From assembly GCF_030411995.1 (NCBI RefSeq), contig NZ_JASNRC010000004.1, forward strand, positions 304,361 to 368,360: a DNA stretch of 64,000 nucleotides, in the 5' to 3' direction. Shown here one piece after another: positions 32,926 to 42,874 of this stretch. The stretch comes from Massilia sp. YIM B02769 (lineage in GTDB: Bacteria > Pseudomonadota > Gammaproteobacteria > Burkholderiales > Burkholderiaceae_D). The first letter of the stretch is position 1, and each line of letters starts with the position of its first letter. The translations under genes and the position numbers were made by a program. Below the pieces are notes generated by a model, which was not told the origin of the DNA, searched no databases, and saw nothing but the letters and a program-made list of their open reading frames with translations.

Positions 32926-34242
32926 ATGACCGAATTGAATCCCCTCCGCCATATCCCCGAAGCCAATGTGTTCCGCAAGGGCGATGTCTTCGTCCTGTTC
33001 GGCGAACTGTTCGGCCGCGGCTATGTGAACGGCCTGATCGATGAGGCACGCGCCGCCGGTATGACGATCGTCGGTATCACCGTCGGCCGCCGCGACGACA
33101 GCGGCGCCCTGCGCGCTCTCACGGTCGAGGAGCACGCCGAAGCCGAAGAAAAGCTGGGCGGGCGCATCATCAACGTGCCGCTGATGGCCGGCTTCGACAT
33201 GGATGCCCCGGCTGGCGAGCAGAACCCGACCGAAATGCTGTCGGGTATCACCCTCAAAAGCTGGCAGGAAGACAAGCTGGACTGGGAAAAGATCGAGCGC
33301 TGCCGCGAAGCCGGCGTGCGCCGCTTCACCGAGTCGGCTGCGCAAGTCATGGCCGAGATCGACAAGCTGGTGCCGGAAGGCGCGAACGTCTTCTTCGCCC
33401 ACACCATGGCCGGCGGCATTCCGCGCATCAAGGCTTTCCTGGCCATTGCCAACCGCATCTATAAAGGCCGCGGCGAGCGCTTCATGTCCTCGCGCGCCCT
33501 GCTCGACAGCGACCTGGGCAAGCTGATCCTGATGAACTTCGACGAAGTCAGCGCCAACACGCTGAAATACCTGATCGATGCCTCGGCCCCGATCCGCGAG
33601 CGCGTGACGAAGGCCGGCGGCGAAGTGCGCTACACCGCCTACGGCTACCACGGCACCGAGATCCTGATCGGCGGCGAGTACGTGTGGCAGACCTACACCA
33701 ACTACACCCAGGGCTACGCCAAGATGCGCCTGGAGAGCATCGCCGAAGCCGCCTGGAACGGGGGTGTGGTCGCGACCGTCTTCAACTGCCCGGAAATCCG
33801 CACCAATTCGTCGGACATCTTCGTTGGCGTCGAGCTGTCGCTGTTCCCGCTGCTCACCGCATTGAAGAAGGAAGGCGGCGGAGCATGGGCCGAGCAGCAA
33901 TGGGCAATCTGCCAGGACCTGCTGGGCGAAGGCACCTCGCTGCAATCGCTGCTCGACACCATCGAGCAATACAACCAGGACGCCACCAGCGCCCAGTTCC
34001 GCAACTTCGCAGCCTGGCCGATGGACAACACCCCGGCCCTGGCCGAGGTCATGATCGGCACCTCGGAAGCCATCACCAACCTGCACAAGGACAAGAAGGC
34101 CCTGATCACCGATCACCTGTCCAGCCTGGTGCTGGAAGGCGCCGGTCCGTTGATGTTCCATGGCGCGTCGGAAAAGATTGCACCGGTGCTGTGGCTGAAC
34201 CACGACATCATCGCCCGCCAGCTGAACGCGCTGCATCCATAA
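32926..34242 (+). CDS. Putative SDR-like reductase (possibly FabMG-type)
   Basis: This 438-residue soluble protein has an N-terminal Rossmann-like start (VFVLFGELFGRGYVNGLIDEARAAGM, read as a glycine-rich loop then helix). A later tyrosine/lysine segment (YTNYTQGYAKMRLE) could serve as the SDR-type catalytic pair. I associate this sequence type with proteins annotated as the enoyl-ACP reductase FabMG family, but I cannot verify that and the reaction is unproven. It has its own TATAAT promoter and a terminator, so it is monocistronic and probably well expressed. No fatty-acid genes flank it. Confidence 0.5.
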   Translation: MTELNPLRHIPEANVFRKGDVFVLFGELFGRGYVNGLIDEARAAGMTIVGITVGRRDDSGALRALTVEEHAEAEEKLGGRIINVPLMAGFDMDAPAGEQNPTEMLSGITLKSWQEDKLDWEKIERCREAGVRRFTESAAQVMAEIDKLVPEGANVFFAHTMAGGIPRIKAFLAIANRIYKGRGERFMSSRALLDSDLGKLILMNFDEVSANTLKYLIDASAPIRERVTKAGGEVRYTAYGYHGTEILIGGEYVWQTYTNYTQGYAKMRLESIAEAAWNGGVVATVFNCPEIRTNSSDIFVGVELSLFPLLTALKKEGGGAWAEQQWAICQDLLGEGTSLQSLLDTIEQYNQDATSAQFRNFAAWPMDNTPALAEVMIGTSEAITNLHKDKKALITDHLSSLVLEGAGPLMFHGASEKIAPVLWLNHDIIARQLNALHP

Positions 34243-34250
34243 ACCTTGAC

Positions 34251-34301
34251 GCCGGGACCGCTGGGCAGAACAATCTGCCTCGCCGTCCCGGCTTTCTTTT
34301 T
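34251..34301 (+). terminator. Intrinsic terminator
   Basis: GCCGGGAC (34251-34258) pairs with GTCCCGGC (34285-34292), with inner pairing of GGGCAGA and TCTGCCT, followed by TTTCTTTTT. Confidence 0.85.
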
Positions 34302-34314
34302 ATAGAGCAAGACA

Positions 34315-34515
34315 ATGCCTAAATTCACCGGTTACGTTTCCGATCACACCAAGTTCATCGAAGAACTGAAGTCCAAGACCCCTGGCATGGAACAGCGCCA
34401 GCAAGAAGGCCGCAACCTGCTGTGGGACAAGCTGCCGATCTCGCTGGACGAACAGGCGCGCGTCGAAGAATCGCGCCTGCGCCAGCAGGCCTATCCGTAC
34501 CAGACCAAGTTCTGA
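34315..34515 (+). CDS. DUF3460 family protein
   Basis: This 66-residue protein has the DUF3460 pattern: YVSDHTKFIEELKSKTP, then QQEGRNLLWDK and a tail with VxxxxxRQQAYPYQ. The family is small, soluble and largely restricted to Betaproteobacteria, with no known function. It lies 18 bases before scpA, the usual position in Burkholderiales, so it is probably co-transcribed with it. Confidence 0.85.
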   Translation: MPKFTGYVSDHTKFIEELKSKTPGMEQRQQEGRNLLWDKLPISLDEQARVEESRLRQQAYPYQTKF

Positions 34516-34533
34516 GGCTGAAGGTCCACGGAC

Positions 34534-36313
<1,780 letters not shown>

Positions 36314-36443
36314 TTCCACTCGGGCACCCGCGCCCTCCCTGTGCAGAGATGTGCAAATAAGCATTTATTTTCTGCAACAGCTTGCGGCGCGGTGTATGCT
36401 AATGGCAATTCGCCTTCCTGGCACTCATGCAAGGATTGCCAAC

Positions 36444-37121
36444 GTGACCGACTCCTCTTCCCTCGCTGCGCACGACTCCCTGCAACGCATTACGCGCAAG
36501 GACGCGCACGAGATGCGCGACGCTTTCGATATCGGCGAAGCGCTGACGGCGCTGGCCGAGGCCGGCGCCATGCTGACGGTGTACCCGGCCGGCGACGCGC
36601 CGCCGCTGCCGGCGCACATCGCTTCCGTCGAACCCGACGCGCCGCGCTTTGCCCTGTCTTTGTTCGGCAACGGGCCACTGGCGGCGGGCCGCGCCACCTT
36701 TGTCGCCGCCCTGCCCAACGACGCCAGGCTGCAGTTCGAGCTCGACAGCGACTGGCGCGACCTGAACCACCTGTCCTTTCCCGATACTTGCCTGGTGCTG
36801 GAGCGGCGCACGACGCAACGCGCCGACACCTCGCTGGTCGATTATTTCACCGCTACCTTGAGCGTGTCCGGCAGGCAGATCGAACTGCCCCTGTGCAACT
36901 TCGCCACCGGCGGCATCGGCCTGCACGCCCAGCCGGACGCGGCACAGGCGCTACATGTTGGGCAGAAACTGAAGAATGTGCGGCTGCAGCTGGGGCCGGC
37001 GCTGTCGATCGTGGCGGATCTCGAGGTGCGCATGCTGCGGCCATTCCGCAGCTATTTGCTGGGCGAGCAGGTGCAGGTGGGCTGCCGCTACGACCGCATC
37101 GAGATGGAGATGCGGGGTTGA
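36444..37121 (+). CDS. YcgR-like flagellar brake protein (diverged PilZ)
   Basis: About 225 residues from a GTG start at 36444, chosen because AAGGA lies eight bases upstream. The N-terminal half matches the YcgR/PilZN fold. The C-terminal half has a PilZ-like RRxxxR segment (LERRTTQR) and an NFATGGIGL that stands in for the usual (D/N)xSxxG. The serine is replaced by alanine, so c-di-GMP binding may be weakened. YcgR proteins act on the flagellar motor when c-di-GMP is high. Location beside an EAL-HDOD gene and the chemotaxis operon supports a motility role. Confidence 0.7.
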   Translation: MTDSSSLAAHDSLQRITRKDAHEMRDAFDIGEALTALAEAGAMLTVYPAGDAPPLPAHIASVEPDAPRFALSLFGNGPLAAGRATFVAALPNDARLQFELDSDWRDLNHLSFPDTCLVLERRTTQRADTSLVDYFTATLSVSGRQIELPLCNFATGGIGLHAQPDAAQALHVGQKLKNVRLQLGPALSIVADLEVRMLRPFRSYLLGEQVQVGCRYDRIEMEMRG

Positions 37122-37124
37122 CGT

Positions 37125-37285
37125 GGTAGGGTGGACCGGGCCGCGCAGGCACCTGTGTCCACGCTGTCTCATCGGGTGCGTTGACGCGGCTGCCGCAAGA
37201 GAAAACTTGTGCGTGCGTATCGGCTTGCGGAAATACAGACTCAGCGTTTCAGTCGTACCGCGTGGACACAGGTGTCCACCCTACC
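37125..37285. repeat. Intergenic inverted-repeat element A
   Basis: The right arm (37260-37285) contains GTGGACAC-AG-GTGTCCAC followed by CCTACC. The left arm carries its complement in two pieces (37125-37135 and 37150-37164) split by 14 bases. The structure matches element B at 54392-54502 in design. Confidence 0.65.
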
Positions 37286-37300
37286 AGCCCCAGAAATGAA

Positions 37301-38509
37301 TCAGGCAGTCACCGCCTGCGCCCACGCCAGCGCACACAGATGCGCCTTGTTCACTTCCAGCGGGCTGAGGTTCAGCCCGGCCGCCAGCGACCCGACCAGG
37401 TTCGAGCTCAGCTCGCACGCCTCGGCCAGCGCCAGATACGGCCCGTACATCCCCTCGCGCGTCAGCAGCGCCTTGACCACTTCCAGCGGCAGCGGAATCG
37501 TGTCCAGCACCTCCTTCATCGGCAAGCCCAGCAGGCGATCGAGCAGCGAGAACATCCCGGCCACGAACAGGTGCTCGCCTTCCGCCTTCGGCAGCGCGTG
37601 CAGTCCCAGCAGTTCGGTCAGGCGTCCGCGCACCACCGCCGTTTCCATCAGCACCGGCGAATAGCCGCTGGTGCTGGCGCTGGCCAGCAGCAGGGTCAGC
37701 CAGCGGTACAGCGGCGCGTAGCCCATCAGGGCGATCGCCTGGCGGATCGACTGCACCTCGCGCCCGGCGCCGAAGCCGGCCGAGTTGATGTTCTGCAGCA
37801 GCTTGTAGGTGAGCGCCGGGTCGCGCTTCAGCACGTTTTCCAGCTTCGGGATGTCTTCGTTGTTCTGCACCATCTGCATCAATTGCAGGATGGTGGTCTG
37901 GGCCGGGTTCAGGCCCTTGACCGGGTTACCCGGGCGCGGCGTCAGGTGCAGCTTGCCGACAAAGGCTTCCAGGCCGAGGGTGGCGCAGGCGTCGTAGTCG
38001 ATCCAGTTGCTGACCGGGCGCCCCACCATGCGCAGCGCGGCGCCCTTGGCGGCGGCATAGGTGCGCGCCTGCTCGGCCACGTTGATGCCGGCAAAGCGCA
38101 TCTCGACGTGCGAGGCATACGGCGCGAGCGCCTTGGTGATGTGGCCGACGTCCAGGCCGCGGATCGAGATGCCGATGCCGCCGGCGCGCACGGCCTGCAC
38201 GGCGGCGCGGGTGTTCGGGTCCATCAGGGTGCGCGCCTGCAGGCTCAGCACGGTGCGCTCGGGCGGCAGCGCGAACAGCGCGTCGGTCGAGAGCATCGCC
38301 GGCACGGCGTCGAGGAAGAGAAGCTTGTCGCGCAGCAGCCAGCCGTGTTCTTCGTGCTGGACATGCTCGGCGACGAAGCCGACCAGTTGTTCAAGGTCGG
38401 CGTCGAGGACGGGTTGGCCGCCCTTTTGTTGCCAGAGCAGCTCGTAGCCGATGACCCGCTGGGTGGCATCGAGCAGCGGTTCGCGAACAATGTAGTTTTT
38501 GTGGTGCAT
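37301..38509 (-). CDS. EAL-HDOD domain signalling protein
   Basis: This is a 402-residue YuxH-type protein. The N-terminal EAL-like domain is degenerate (GYELLWQ in place of ExL; DVGHITK), with no intact catalytic ExLxR, LEITE or DDFGTG motifs, so phosphodiesterase activity is unlikely. The C-terminal HDOD domain (IPKLENVLKRDPALTYKLLQNINSAGF to IRQAIALMGY) is well formed. Such proteins act as non-catalytic signalling scaffolds in motility and virulence control. It is the last gene of the leftward che run, about 50 bases after cheZ. Confidence 0.85.
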   Translation of the reverse strand: MHHKNYIVREPLLDATQRVIGYELLWQQKGGQPVLDADLEQLVGFVAEHVQHEEHGWLLRDKLLFLDAVPAMLSTDALFALPPERTVLSLQARTLMDPNTRAAVQAVRAGGIGISIRGLDVGHITKALAPYASHVEMRFAGINVAEQARTYAAAKGAALRMVGRPVSNWIDYDACATLGLEAFVGKLHLTPRPGNPVKGLNPAQTTILQLMQMVQNNEDIPKLENVLKRDPALTYKLLQNINSAGFGAGREVQSIRQAIALMGYAPLYRWLTLLLASASTSGYSPVLMETAVVRGRLTELLGLHALPKAEGEHLFVAGMFSLLDRLLGLPMKEVLDTIPLPLEVVKALLTREGMYGPYLALAEACELSSNLVGSLAAGLNLSPLEVNKAHLCALAWAQAVTA

Positions 38510-38560
38510 GAATACAGTCGCGAGAGAAGACAGCGGATCCGCAGCCGGATCGGCGGGCGG

Positions 38561-39199
38561 TCAGAACCCCAGGCTGTCGAGCAGGTCGTCCACCTGGCCC
38601 TGGTTGGCCACGATTTCCGTGTTGCCTTCCGGTTTGATCTGCGGGCCGTTCAGCAGGCCGGTGTCGAGCTCGCGCTTGATTTCGCTCGGGGCGAAATCGA
38701 TCAGCACCTGCACCAGCTGCTTTTCCAGGTCTTGCGCGATCGAGGTGATCTTGCCGATCACCTGGCCGGTCAGGTCCTGGAAGTCCTGGGCCATCATGAT
38801 GTCCATCAGCTGGCCGCGGGTGGCGACGGCGGCTTGTTCGGACTCGGCCAGCGCGGCCATCGTGCGTTCGGCCAGGGCGCGCCAGTCGGTGTCGCCGGCA
38901 CCGCCCTTGTCCAGCAGGGCCTGCCACTCGCCGCGCAGCGCGCCGCTGCGCTGTTCGATACCGTCCTGCAGGGGGCCGGCGGTATCGGTGGCGTCGAGCA
39001 CACGCTTGGCGGACTGCTCCGAGAGGCGCGCAACGTAATCGAGGCGGTCGCGCGCATCGGGGATGTCGCTGGCGGCCTTTTCGATCAGTTTATCCAGGCC
39101 CAGGCCGCGCAGGCTGTCGTGCAGCGCGCGCGTCATGTGGCCGATGCGGCTCAGGACCTCTTCGTTCGAAGCCGCCGCATCCAGCGAGTGCTCTGCCAT
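38561..39199 (-). CDS. cheZ: Chemotaxis phosphatase CheZ
   Basis: This 212-residue all-helical CheZ dephosphorylates CheY-P to end the tumble signal. The catalytic motif QDFQDLTGQVIGKI supplies D142 and Q146 (DxxxQ). The C-terminal CheY-binding peptide is VDDLLDSLGF. It begins one base after the cheY stop, so the CheY and its phosphatase are translationally coupled. Confidence 0.95.
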   Translation of the reverse strand: MAEHSLDAAASNEEVLSRIGHMTRALHDSLRGLGLDKLIEKAASDIPDARDRLDYVARLSEQSAKRVLDATDTAGPLQDGIEQRSGALRGEWQALLDKGGAGDTDWRALAERTMAALAESEQAAVATRGQLMDIMMAQDFQDLTGQVIGKITSIAQDLEKQLVQVLIDFAPSEIKRELDTGLLNGPQIKPEGNTEIVANQGQVDDLLDSLGF

Positions 39200-39200
39200 A

Positions 39201-39593
39201 TCAGGCCTTTTCCATCTTCTCGAAGATCTTGTTCAGCTTCTCGTCGAGCGTGGCGGCCGTGAACGGCTTGACCACGTAGCCGCTGGCGCCTGCCTGGGCC
39301 GCGGCGATGATGTTTTCCTTCTTCGCTTCCGCGGTCACCATCAGCACCGGCAGTTTGCTCAGCGCCGGATCGGCGCGGATGTGCTGCAGCATGGTCAGCC
39401 CGTCCATATTGGGCATGTTCCAGTCCGAGACGACGAAGTCGAACTGCTCGCTGCGCAGCTTGGCCAGCGCCATGACGCCGTCTTCGGCTTCGTCGACGTT
39501 GGCGTAACCCAGTTCTTTCAACAAGTTCCGGACGATGCGGCGCATCGTCGAGAAATCGTCAACAACCAGGAAACGCATCTTTGGGTCAGCCAT
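39201..39593 (-). CDS. cheY: Chemotaxis response regulator CheY
   Basis: This 130-residue single-domain receiver has D12/D13, phospho-acceptor D57 ([14 protein letters not shown]), the switch threonine in [12 protein letters not shown] and the conserved lysine in YVVKPF. Its close match to enteric CheY and coupling to cheZ make it the likely flagellar-motor regulator. A second CheY-like gene lies upstream of cheA. Confidence 0.95.
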   Translation of the reverse strand: MADPKMRFLVVDDFSTMRRIVRNLLKELGYANVDEAEDGVMALAKLRSEQFDFVVSDWNMPNMDGLTMLQHIRADPALSKLPVLMVTAEAKKENIIAAAQAGASGYVVKPFTAATLDEKLNKIFEKMEKA

Positions 39594-39717
39594 GAATTAC
39601 TCCGTTGATTCTTCTACTATGGTTAGTGTGGCTTGAGGCGCTGCGACAAGCAACCTCAAGGATAGCATTTTTGTTGCCGTGCGGCGACAAAACCGGCGCA
39701 AAAGCGATGAAAGCGAA

Positions 39718-40782
39718 TCAAACCCGCAACGCCCGTCCGCCTTGCGCCGCGAGTTGCCCGAGCACCAGGCCCGGCAAGGCGTTCAGGGGCGCCACTTCGT
39801 GCGTGGCGCCGATGGCAATCGCTTCGCGCGGCATGCCGAATACGACGCATGAGGCTTCGTCCTGGGCGAAATTGTGCGCTCCCGCGTTCTTCATTTCAAG
39901 CATACCAGCAGCGCCGTCTTTCCCCATGCCCGTCAGGATCACGCCGACCGCGTTCTTGCCCGCCGCCACTGCCGCCGAGCGGAACAGCACGTCGACCGAC
40001 GGGCGGTGCCGGTTCACCGGATCGGTCTGCTCGATTTTGGTCATGTAGTTGGCGCCCGAGCGCGTGAGCAAGAGGTGCGAGTGGCCCGGGGCGATATACG
40101 CGTGGCCCGGCAGGATACGCTCGTTGCCGGCGGCTTCAAGCACGCTGATCCTGCACAGCGAATCCAGGCGCCGCGCGAACGAGGTGGTAAAGCCTTCCGG
40201 CATGTGCTGGGCGATCAGGATGCCCGGGCAGTCCGACGGCATCTGCATCAGGAATTCGCGGATCGCTTCGGTGCCGCCGGTAGAGGCGCCGATGATGATC
40301 AGCTTTTCCGAGGAAATCAGCGGGCTGCGCAGGGCTTGCAGGGCCGAGGGAGTGGTGTTTTGTTGCACGGTACGGGCTTTCACGCGCGCACGCGCGGCGG
40401 CGCGGATCTTGTCGGTAATCAGTTCGGTGTACTCGCGCATGCCGGACTGGATCGAGATCTTGGGCTTGGTGACGAAGTCGACCGCGCCGAGTTCCAGCGC
40501 GCGCATCGTGATTTCCGAGCCGCGCTCGGTCAGCGACGACACCATCAATACCGGCATCGGGCGCAGGCGCATCAGTTTTTCCAGGAAGTCGAGGCCATCC
40601 ATCTTCGGCATCTCGACGTCCAGGGTCAGCACGTCGGGGTTGTGTTTCTTGATCAGTTCGCGCGCCACCAGCGGGTCGGGCGCGGTCGCCACGACTTCCA
40701 TGTCGGCCTGCGAATTCACGATCTCGCTCATCACGCTGCGGATCAGGGCCGAGTCGTCGACGATCAGTACCTTGATTGTCAT
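39718..40782 (-). CDS. cheB: Chemotaxis methylesterase CheB
   Basis: This 354-residue protein deamidates and demethylates chemoreceptors. The N-terminal receiver has the phospho-acceptor D55 ([17 protein letters not shown]). The C-terminal esterase has a Ser in [12 protein letters not shown], His in AQHMPEGFT and Asp in [13 protein letters not shown]. It lies between cheD and cheY in the standard order. Confidence 0.97.
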   Translation of the reverse strand: MTIKVLIVDDSALIRSVMSEIVNSQADMEVVATAPDPLVARELIKKHNPDVLTLDVEMPKMDGLDFLEKLMRLRPMPVLMVSSLTERGSEITMRALELGAVDFVTKPKISIQSGMREYTELITDKIRAAARARVKARTVQQNTTPSALQALRSPLISSEKLIIIGASTGGTEAIREFLMQMPSDCPGILIAQHMPEGFTTSFARRLDSLCRISVLEAAGNERILPGHAYIAPGHSHLLLTRSGANYMTKIEQTDPVNRHRPSVDVLFRSAAVAAGKNAVGVILTGMGKDGAAGMLEMKNAGAHNFAQDEASCVVFGMPREAIAIGATHEVAPLNALPGLVLGQLAAQGGRALRV

Positions 40783-40799
40783 CGTCTTTCCTTTCGGGG

Positions 40800-41402
40800 T
40801 CAGAACAGGTCGATTTCGCCGCCAACGGGCTCGACCTTGAGACGCTTGGCGTAGTCGAGCTCGCGCTTGGCCAGCGTATCGTTCTGGGTTTGCATCAATT
40901 TCTTTACCAACACCCTGCCCGTCTTCGGGAAGAAATACACCTTGCGCGGGTAGATGTCGTTCAGGTCTTCGGCCAGCACCGGGATCCGTTCGGTCTTCAG
41001 GAACTGCATGACGAAGGCGGCATTCCGTTCGCCGACGTTCATGGCGGTGAAGCCGCGCAGCACGGCGCCGCCGCCGAAGACCTTGGCTTCCAGGTGCTCG
41101 CGCCGGGCGCCGGCCTTCAGCAGGTCGTTGATCAGCACTTCCATGGCAAAGGTGCCGTAGCGCATCGAGGCCGACACCGGGCTGCCGCTGTCGCCGCCGC
41201 CGTCGGGCAGCATGAAGTGGTTCATGCCGCCCAGGCCGCTCACGCGGTCGCGGATGCAGGCCGACACGCAGGAACCGAGCACGGTCACGATCAGCATGTT
41301 CTTGCCGGTGTAGTAATACTCGCCGGGCAAGATCTTGGCTGCTTCGACATCGAAGGTGCGGTCGTAATAGACGTTGGTGGCGAAGTGGCTGTTCGAAGGC
41401 AT
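40800..41402 (-). CDS. cheD: Chemoreceptor glutamine deamidase CheD
   Basis: About 200 residues from the ATG at 41402. It has the CheD Cys-His pair: [13 protein letters not shown] and GMNHFMLP, with a later Thr/Ser near the C-terminal beta-strand. It deamidates receptor glutamines. The C-terminus ends GGEIDLF, an acidic-hydrophobic tail also seen in the CheZ-like protein near motB. It sits between cheR and cheB. Confidence 0.93.
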   Translation of the reverse strand: MPSNSHFATNVYYDRTFDVEAAKILPGEYYYTGKNMLIVTVLGSCVSACIRDRVSGLGGMNHFMLPDGGGDSGSPVSASMRYGTFAMEVLINDLLKAGARREHLEAKVFGGGAVLRGFTAMNVGERNAAFVMQFLKTERIPVLAEDLNDIYPRKVYFFPKTGRVLVKKLMQTQNDTLAKRELDYAKRLKVEPVGGEIDLF

Positions 41403-41427
41403 GGGGTTTCCGAGGGGGCGCGGCGGT

Positions 41428-42282
41428 TCAGGCGCGGCGGTCGTTGAGTTCGTAGACGGTCTTGCCGCGCAAACGCAGCGAGTCGGAAACGTAGAGGAAG
41501 TTTTCGGAGTGGCCGGCAAACAGCAGCGCGTGCGGCTTCATCAGCGGTACGAAGCGCGCCAGGATTTTGCGCTGGGTCTCTTTATCAAAATAAATCATGA
41601 CATTCCGGCAAAAGATTGCGTCGAACTGCCCGCTCACCGGCCAATGGTCGGCGAGGAGGTTGAGCTGGCGGAAGCTTACCAGTTGCCGCAACTCGGGACG
41701 CACACGGACCATGCCTTCGTGGCGGCCCTTGCCGCGCAAGAAGAAACGCTTCAGGCGTTCCGGCGCCATCTTTTCCACGCGGTCGTCGCCGTACACGCCT
41801 TCGCTGGCGGTGGCCAGCACATTCGTGTCGATGTCGGTGGCGATGATCTGCACCGGCGGCGTGAGCGTATTGAAGGCTTCGCAGAGGGTCATGGCGATCG
41901 AGTACGGCTCTTCGCCGGTCGAGCTGGCAGAGCACCAGATCGTCAATGGTTCGCCCGGACGCCCGCGCAGGCGCGCCACGTGCTCGGCCAGCAGCGGGAA
42001 GTGGTGGGCTTCGCGGAAGAAGGACGTCAGGTTGGTCGTCAGCGCGTTCGTGAACGACTCCCATTCGTCGCTCATGCGGCCCGCTTCCAGGTCGTCCAGG
42101 TATTTCGCGAAACTCTGGATGCCGGTTGCGCGCAGGCGCCGGGCCAGGCGGCTGTAGACCATTTCCTGCTTGCTGTCGGCCAGCGAAATGCCGGCCTGGC
42201 GGTAGATCAGGGCGCGCACGCGCTCGAAGTCGCCGCGCGTGAAGTCGAATTCCTTGACCGTGTCGGATTTATGTAACGGCAC
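41428..42282 (-). CDS. cheR: Chemotaxis methyltransferase CheR
   Basis: This 284-residue SAM-dependent enzyme methylates chemoreceptor glutamates. The N-terminal helical domain (ALIYRQAGISLADSKQEMVYSRLARRLRA) and the Rossmann core (IWCSASSTGEEPYSIAM, ATDIDTNVL, FDAIFCRNVMIYF) are clear. It is in the operon between cheW and cheD. Confidence 0.96.
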   Translation of the reverse strand: MPLHKSDTVKEFDFTRGDFERVRALIYRQAGISLADSKQEMVYSRLARRLRATGIQSFAKYLDDLEAGRMSDEWESFTNALTTNLTSFFREAHHFPLLAEHVARLRGRPGEPLTIWCSASSTGEEPYSIAMTLCEAFNTLTPPVQIIATDIDTNVLATASEGVYGDDRVEKMAPERLKRFFLRGKGRHEGMVRVRPELRQLVSFRQLNLLADHWPVSGQFDAIFCRNVMIYFDKETQRKILARFVPLMKPHALLFAGHSENFLYVSDSLRLRGKTVYELNDRRA

Positions 42283-42350
42283 TTTGCCTTACCTCTGAGT
42301 TCGTTGCGGGCGGAAACCCGCCCTGTTGCCGAGTGCCGTCCGTGTTGGTC

Positions 42351-42842
42351 TTATGCAGCCAGCTTGTCGATCAGGCCCATTTCCGGGGACGACATCAAAC
42401 GGTCGATGTCGACCAGGATCAGCATGCGTTCGTCCACCGTGCCCAGGCCGATCAGGTAATCGGTGCTGAAGGCGGTGCCCATGTCCGGGGCCGGCTTGAT
42501 CTGGTCCGGGGTCAAGGTGGTCACGTCGGAGACGCTGTCGACCACCATGCCCATCACGCGGCCGCCGATGTTCAGGATGATGACGACGGTGAACTGGTCG
42601 TAGGTCGGCTCGCCGAGCTTGAACTTGATGCGCATGTCGACCACGGGGATGATGATCCCGCGCAGGTTGATCACGCCCTTGATGAATTCCGGCGCATTCG
42701 CGATGCGGGTCACGGCTTCGTAGCCGCGGATTTCCTGCACTTTCAGGATATCGATGCCGTATTCTTCCGAGCCCAGGGTAAAGGCCAGGTATTCGAGACC
42801 GGCGTCGTTGCCCTGGGTTTGGCTGGCTTGGGTAATGGACAT
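42351..42842 (-). CDS. cheW: Chemotaxis coupling protein CheW
   Basis: This 163-residue adaptor links CheA to chemoreceptors. It is a single CheW domain with LEYLAFTLGSEEYGIDILKVQEIRGY, NAPEFIKGVINLRGIIIPVVDMR and VDSVSDV. It is followed directly by cheR with no chemoreceptor gene between, unlike many enteric-type operons. Confidence 0.96.
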   Translation of the reverse strand: MSITQASQTQGNDAGLEYLAFTLGSEEYGIDILKVQEIRGYEAVTRIANAPEFIKGVINLRGIIIPVVDMRIKFKLGEPTYDQFTVVIILNIGGRVMGMVVDSVSDVTTLTPDQIKPAPDMGTAFSTDYLIGLGTVDERMLILVDIDRLMSSPEMGLIDKLAA

Positions 42843-42874
42843 ATTCTTTCCTTATTCAGTTCGTTTGTTCAGGC

